From: Chlamydiia bacterium
Lineage (GTDB): Bacteria; Chlamydiota; Chlamydiia; Chlamydiales; FEN-1388
NCBI GenBank assembly: GCA_023269335.1
Contig: JAHFTM010000151.1
Coordinates: 1 to 5,463 of the forward strand
Length of the DNA stretch: 5,463 nucleotides
Reading direction: 5' to 3'
The translations under genes were made by a program, and so were the position numbers. Shown here in pieces: positions 2,988-5,463 of this stretch. The first letter of the stretch is position 1; each line of letters starts with the position of its first letter. Below the pieces are notes generated by a model. The model was given only the letters and a program-made list of their open reading frames with translations. It ran no database searches and was not told where the DNA came from.

Positions 2988-5463
2988 TCAAAATAGAAAG
3001 AACCGCTCATGTAAAAACTTGCCGGTGACTGATTTTTTATTCATAGCCACCTCTTGTGGGGTTCCTTGACAAACGAGCTTGCCCCCTTTATCACCTGCCC
3101 CTGGTCCTAAATCAATGACATGATCTGAGGCAGCAATGAAATCGAGATTATGTTCGATTGCAATCACACTGTGGCCCTTTTCCACGAGCTTATCAATGAT
3201 GATAAGAATTTTTTCTATCTCCTGGCCATGCAGACCGGTTGTAGGCTCATCAAGTAGGTAGAGAGTGGGCCCTTTCGTGCGCTTTGCTAATTCATACGAA
3301 AGTTTCAAGCGCTGTGCCTCTCCACCTGATACGGTTTGTGTTTCCTGTCCAAGGTTGAGATAGCCAAGGCCAACTGCGAGCAGCATATCGATACGTTTTA
3401 TAATACGAGAGTGGTTGATGAAAAGTGCGCGAACCTCTTCACAGGTCATCTGCAGTATCTGGCCCAGGTTTTTTTCTTGGTAGCGGACGGAAAGGCTAAG
3501 CGGGTTTAAGCGTAGTCCTTTACATTCAGGACAGGTGATTTTCACAGGCGGAAGGAAATGCATTTCCACATTTTTATAGCCCAGGCCGTAGCAGTGAGTG
3601 CACATGCCCTTACGATGGTAAGTGCTGAAATTTTTTGGCTCCAGTCCTTTTACACTCGCTTCGGGAAGTTGAGCAAAAAAGTAGCGCATAGGAGTAAGAA
3701 TATCCATGTAAGTGGCAATATCAGAGCGTTTTGTCTGTCCAATAGGTCTTTGGTCAAAAACAATGACATCACTCAGCTTTTCAGAGCCAGAGATAGTGGC
3801 AAATCCTTCTTTAAGGACATCGAAAAGAAGCGTCGACTTGCCAGAGCCCGAAACACCTGTGACAGTTACGAAGCAATTTAGAGGTATCTGAACCGATAGG
3901 TTTTTTAGATTATGCGAGGTTGCAGAAATCACATTGAGAAAAGCATTTTTCTTGGCACTTTTATGTTCTAAAATGCGCTCTCTTTTGACAGTTTGCGCTT
4001 TCATGTATTTTCCAGTAAGCGAGAGGGGGTTATTCATCAACTCGTTTGGCTCTCCTTGATGGACAATTTCTCCACCAAATTTACCTGATCCAGGGCCAAA
4101 TTCAAGTATGTTATCTGCTTTCATGATAATCTGTGGGTCATGTTCAACAACAAGCAAGGTATTGGAATTTGCCTTCAAGCTGTCAAGCGCCTCAAGGAGC
4201 GTCACTGTATCTTGTGGATGCAGACCGATTGTTGGCTCATCCAGTACATATAGTACACCTGTTAATCCACTGCCAATTTGACGTGCCAGACGCACGCGCT
4301 GAGCTTCTCCGCCGCTTAAGGAGGGTGCTGAACGTTCAAGGCTTAGATAGGTCAGTCCTATGCGATTAAGAAAGTCAATACGTGCGATCAGCTCTTCATG
4401 GACCTGTTTTAAGGAAAGGTCATCTTTGTAGTTGATTGTTAGGTTGGCAATAAAATCTTTTGCTTGATCGAGTGGCAGTCTACAAACGTCTGCAATCGAT
4501 TGATTGCAGATGGTGACAGCGCGTGCTAGAGGATTCAAGCGTGTGCCGTCGCATGCTGCACAGCGATTTTCTTTTAGGGCTTCTAGCCATTCTTCAGGTA
4601 AAAATGGCGTCTCTTCTGTATGAAATCTACTTGCTGTTGTCAAAGCAGCATTGAATCCGCAAAAGTGGAAGTGGAAGTTGTCACAGATAATGGGCTCTTT
4701 GGACCCAGCAAGGAGCTCTTGACGTTCATCCTGAGTCAGTTTTCCAAGAGTTGTCTTGGCTGAAATGCCGCGTGCTTTTAAAAAACGATCAAATAATTTA
4801 TGAGCGAAATAGGGGTGTTCAGGACATCTGGCAAAAAAAAGTGAGAGAAGGTCGCTCGGTGTGTAGTCAAGAATGCCTGGTAGGCTTGTAAGATCAATGC
4901 CATAAAGAAAGCCAAGCCCCTGGCAGACATGACACATACCTTGAGGCGTGTTGAACGCAAAAGTATGTGGTGTGATTTCGGGATATGACTCGCCTGTTTC
5001 TTCCACTGCAAAGGCCAAGTTAAAAAGCACATTCTGTTCTTTTTCATTTTTTGCATCTTGACGATATACAGTCAATTTTCCTTTGCCGATCGTGGATGCG
5101 GCTTCCACAGCCTCCAGCATTCTCATTTTCAGAGCTTGGTCTACTTTAAAGCGGTCGATGATCAAGAAAAGCTCATTTTTACGTTTGGCATCAAAGGGTA
5201 TTTTAGTATCTTGTCCAAGTTCATACAGCTCATTATTTAAACGTATGCGTAAAAAACCCTGCTTTTGTAGGCGCTCAAGAATGTCTTCAAAACGGTCTTG
5301 GCGCTTTAGCTCGACAGGCGCGAGAATGTAAATTCTTTCATCTTGTGGGTAGGAGAGGATTTTTTCGACCACGTGGTCTTTACTGATCGCCCTGATCTCA
5401 TAACCTGTTTTTGGGCAGTGGGCAATGCCAAGCCTGGAAAAAAGGATTCTGAGGTAGTCATAC
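2988..5463 (-). CDS. uvrA: Excinuclease ABC subunit A, C-terminal about 825 residues (5' end beyond right edge)
   Basis: UvrA is the DNA-damage-sensing ABC ATPase that loads UvrB in nucleotide excision repair. The frame is open to the window edge, so the GTG at 5372 is internal: the codons before it read YDYLRILFSRLG, a conserved UvrA segment near residue 110 of ordinary UvrA. Counting from the codon at 5462, the order is: CPKT at 16-19; CxxC 177/180; CxxC 301/304; ABC signature I LSGGE 382-386; Walker B LDEP 407-410 with EH 440-441; Walker A II GVSGSGKST 536-544; zinc site Cys 621, 624, 644, 647; signature II SGGEAQR 712-718; Walker B II LDEP 737-740 with EH 770-771. Walker A I lies outside the window. 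The ATPase motifs seen are intact, but zinc ligands are missing in two modules (Thr19, Val153, Thr156). Chlamydial UvrA is a tandem double protein of about 1,800 residues, so this may be its second half; the window cannot show it. Stop TGA is 12 bases from the convergent LRR gene. Confidence 0.93.
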   Translation of the reverse strand, partial: YDYLRILFSRLGIAHCPKTGYEIRAISKDHVVEKILSYPQDERIYILAPVELKRQDRFEDILERLQKQGFLRIRLNNELYELGQDTKIPFDAKRKNELFLIIDRFKVDQALKMRMLEAVEAASTIGKGKLTVYRQDAKNEKEQNVLFNLAFAVEETGESYPEITPHTFAFNTPQGMCHVCQGLGFLYGIDLTSLPGILDYTPSDLLSLFFARCPEHPYFAHKLFDRFLKARGISAKTTLGKLTQDERQELLAGSKEPIICDNFHFHFCGFNAALTTASRFHTEETPFLPEEWLEALKENRCAACDGTRLNPLARAVTICNQSIADVCRLPLDQAKDFIANLTINYKDDLSLKQVHEELIARIDFLNRIGLTYLSLERSAPSLSGGEAQRVRLARQIGSGLTGVLYVLDEPTIGLHPQDTVTLLEALDSLKANSNTLLVVEHDPQIIMKADNILEFGPGSGKFGGEIVHQGEPNELMNNPLSLTGKYMKAQTVKRERILEHKSAKKNAFLNVISATSHNLKNLSVQIPLNCFVTVTGVSGSGKSTLLFDVLKEGFATISGSEKLSDVIVFDQRPIGQTKRSDIATYMDILTPMRYFFAQLPEASVKGLEPKNFSTYHRKGMCTHCYGLGYKNVEMHFLPPVKITCPECKGLRLNPLSLSVRYQEKNLGQILQMTCEEVRALFINHSRIIKRIDMLLAVGLGYLNLGQETQTVSGGEAQRLKLSYELAKRTKGPTLYLLDEPTTGLHGQEIEKILIIIDKLVEKGHSVIAIEHNLDFIAASDHVIDLGPGAGDKGGKLVCQGTPQEVAMNKKSVTGKFLHERFFLF

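Noticed and set aside
3558..3881. Plus-strand frames inside uvrA (for example 3558-3881 and 4133-4369)
   Set aside because: They are antisense to firmly assigned uvrA coding sequence and show no independent support.
5370..5372. GTG at 5372 as the start of uvrA
   Set aside because: The reading frame stays open upstream to the window edge and encodes conserved UvrA sequence (YDYLRILFSRLG), so the GTG is an internal Val codon.

Overview
The window looks like part of a chromosome from an amoeba-associated (environmental) chlamydia or a close relative. That placement is inferred from the gene mix: a UvrA excision-repair ATPase whose sequence departs from the standard form and which runs off the right edge, a short leucine-rich-repeat protein of the kind that is abundant in Parachlamydia-like genomes, a candidate YopT-like cysteine protease effector, and a small stand-alone GGQ release-factor protein. 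No gene here fixes the genus. The housekeeping gene appears intact and the small genes between it and the left edge look like an accessory stretch.

Layout from left to right. Positions 1-326 (minus strand) hold the first 108 codons of a carboxymuconolactone-decarboxylase/AhpD-like protein, cut by the left edge, with a strong ribosome binding site and a plausible promoter. Positions 327-615 are intergenic with small inverted repeats. Positions 616-717 (plus) are the broken N-terminus of an IS30-family transposase. Immediately after it, a TATAAT promoter element and a palindrome precede a 335-residue protein (776-1783, plus) with a Cys/His/Asp arrangement like YopT/AvrPphB (C58) proteases, interrupted by a long Lys/Glu-rich helical insertion. 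A GGQ-domain ribosome-rescue-type protein (1836-2195, minus) converges on it. A terminator-like hairpin for the plus-strand gene is embedded in the antisense of its Lys-rich tail. After an AT-rich divergent spacer comes a 213-residue leucine-rich-repeat protein with 23-residue cysteine-bearing repeats (2334-2975, plus). It converges with only 12 bp to spare on the C-terminal part of uvrA (2988-5463, minus, incomplete at its 5' end).

The genes do not form one operon: directions alternate (minus, plus, minus, plus, minus), so each is probably transcribed from its own promoter. The most interesting content is the candidate protease effector next to the IS30 scar, the cysteine-type LRR protein (both possible host-directed proteins), and the loss of conserved zinc ligands in two of the three zinc modules of UvrA.
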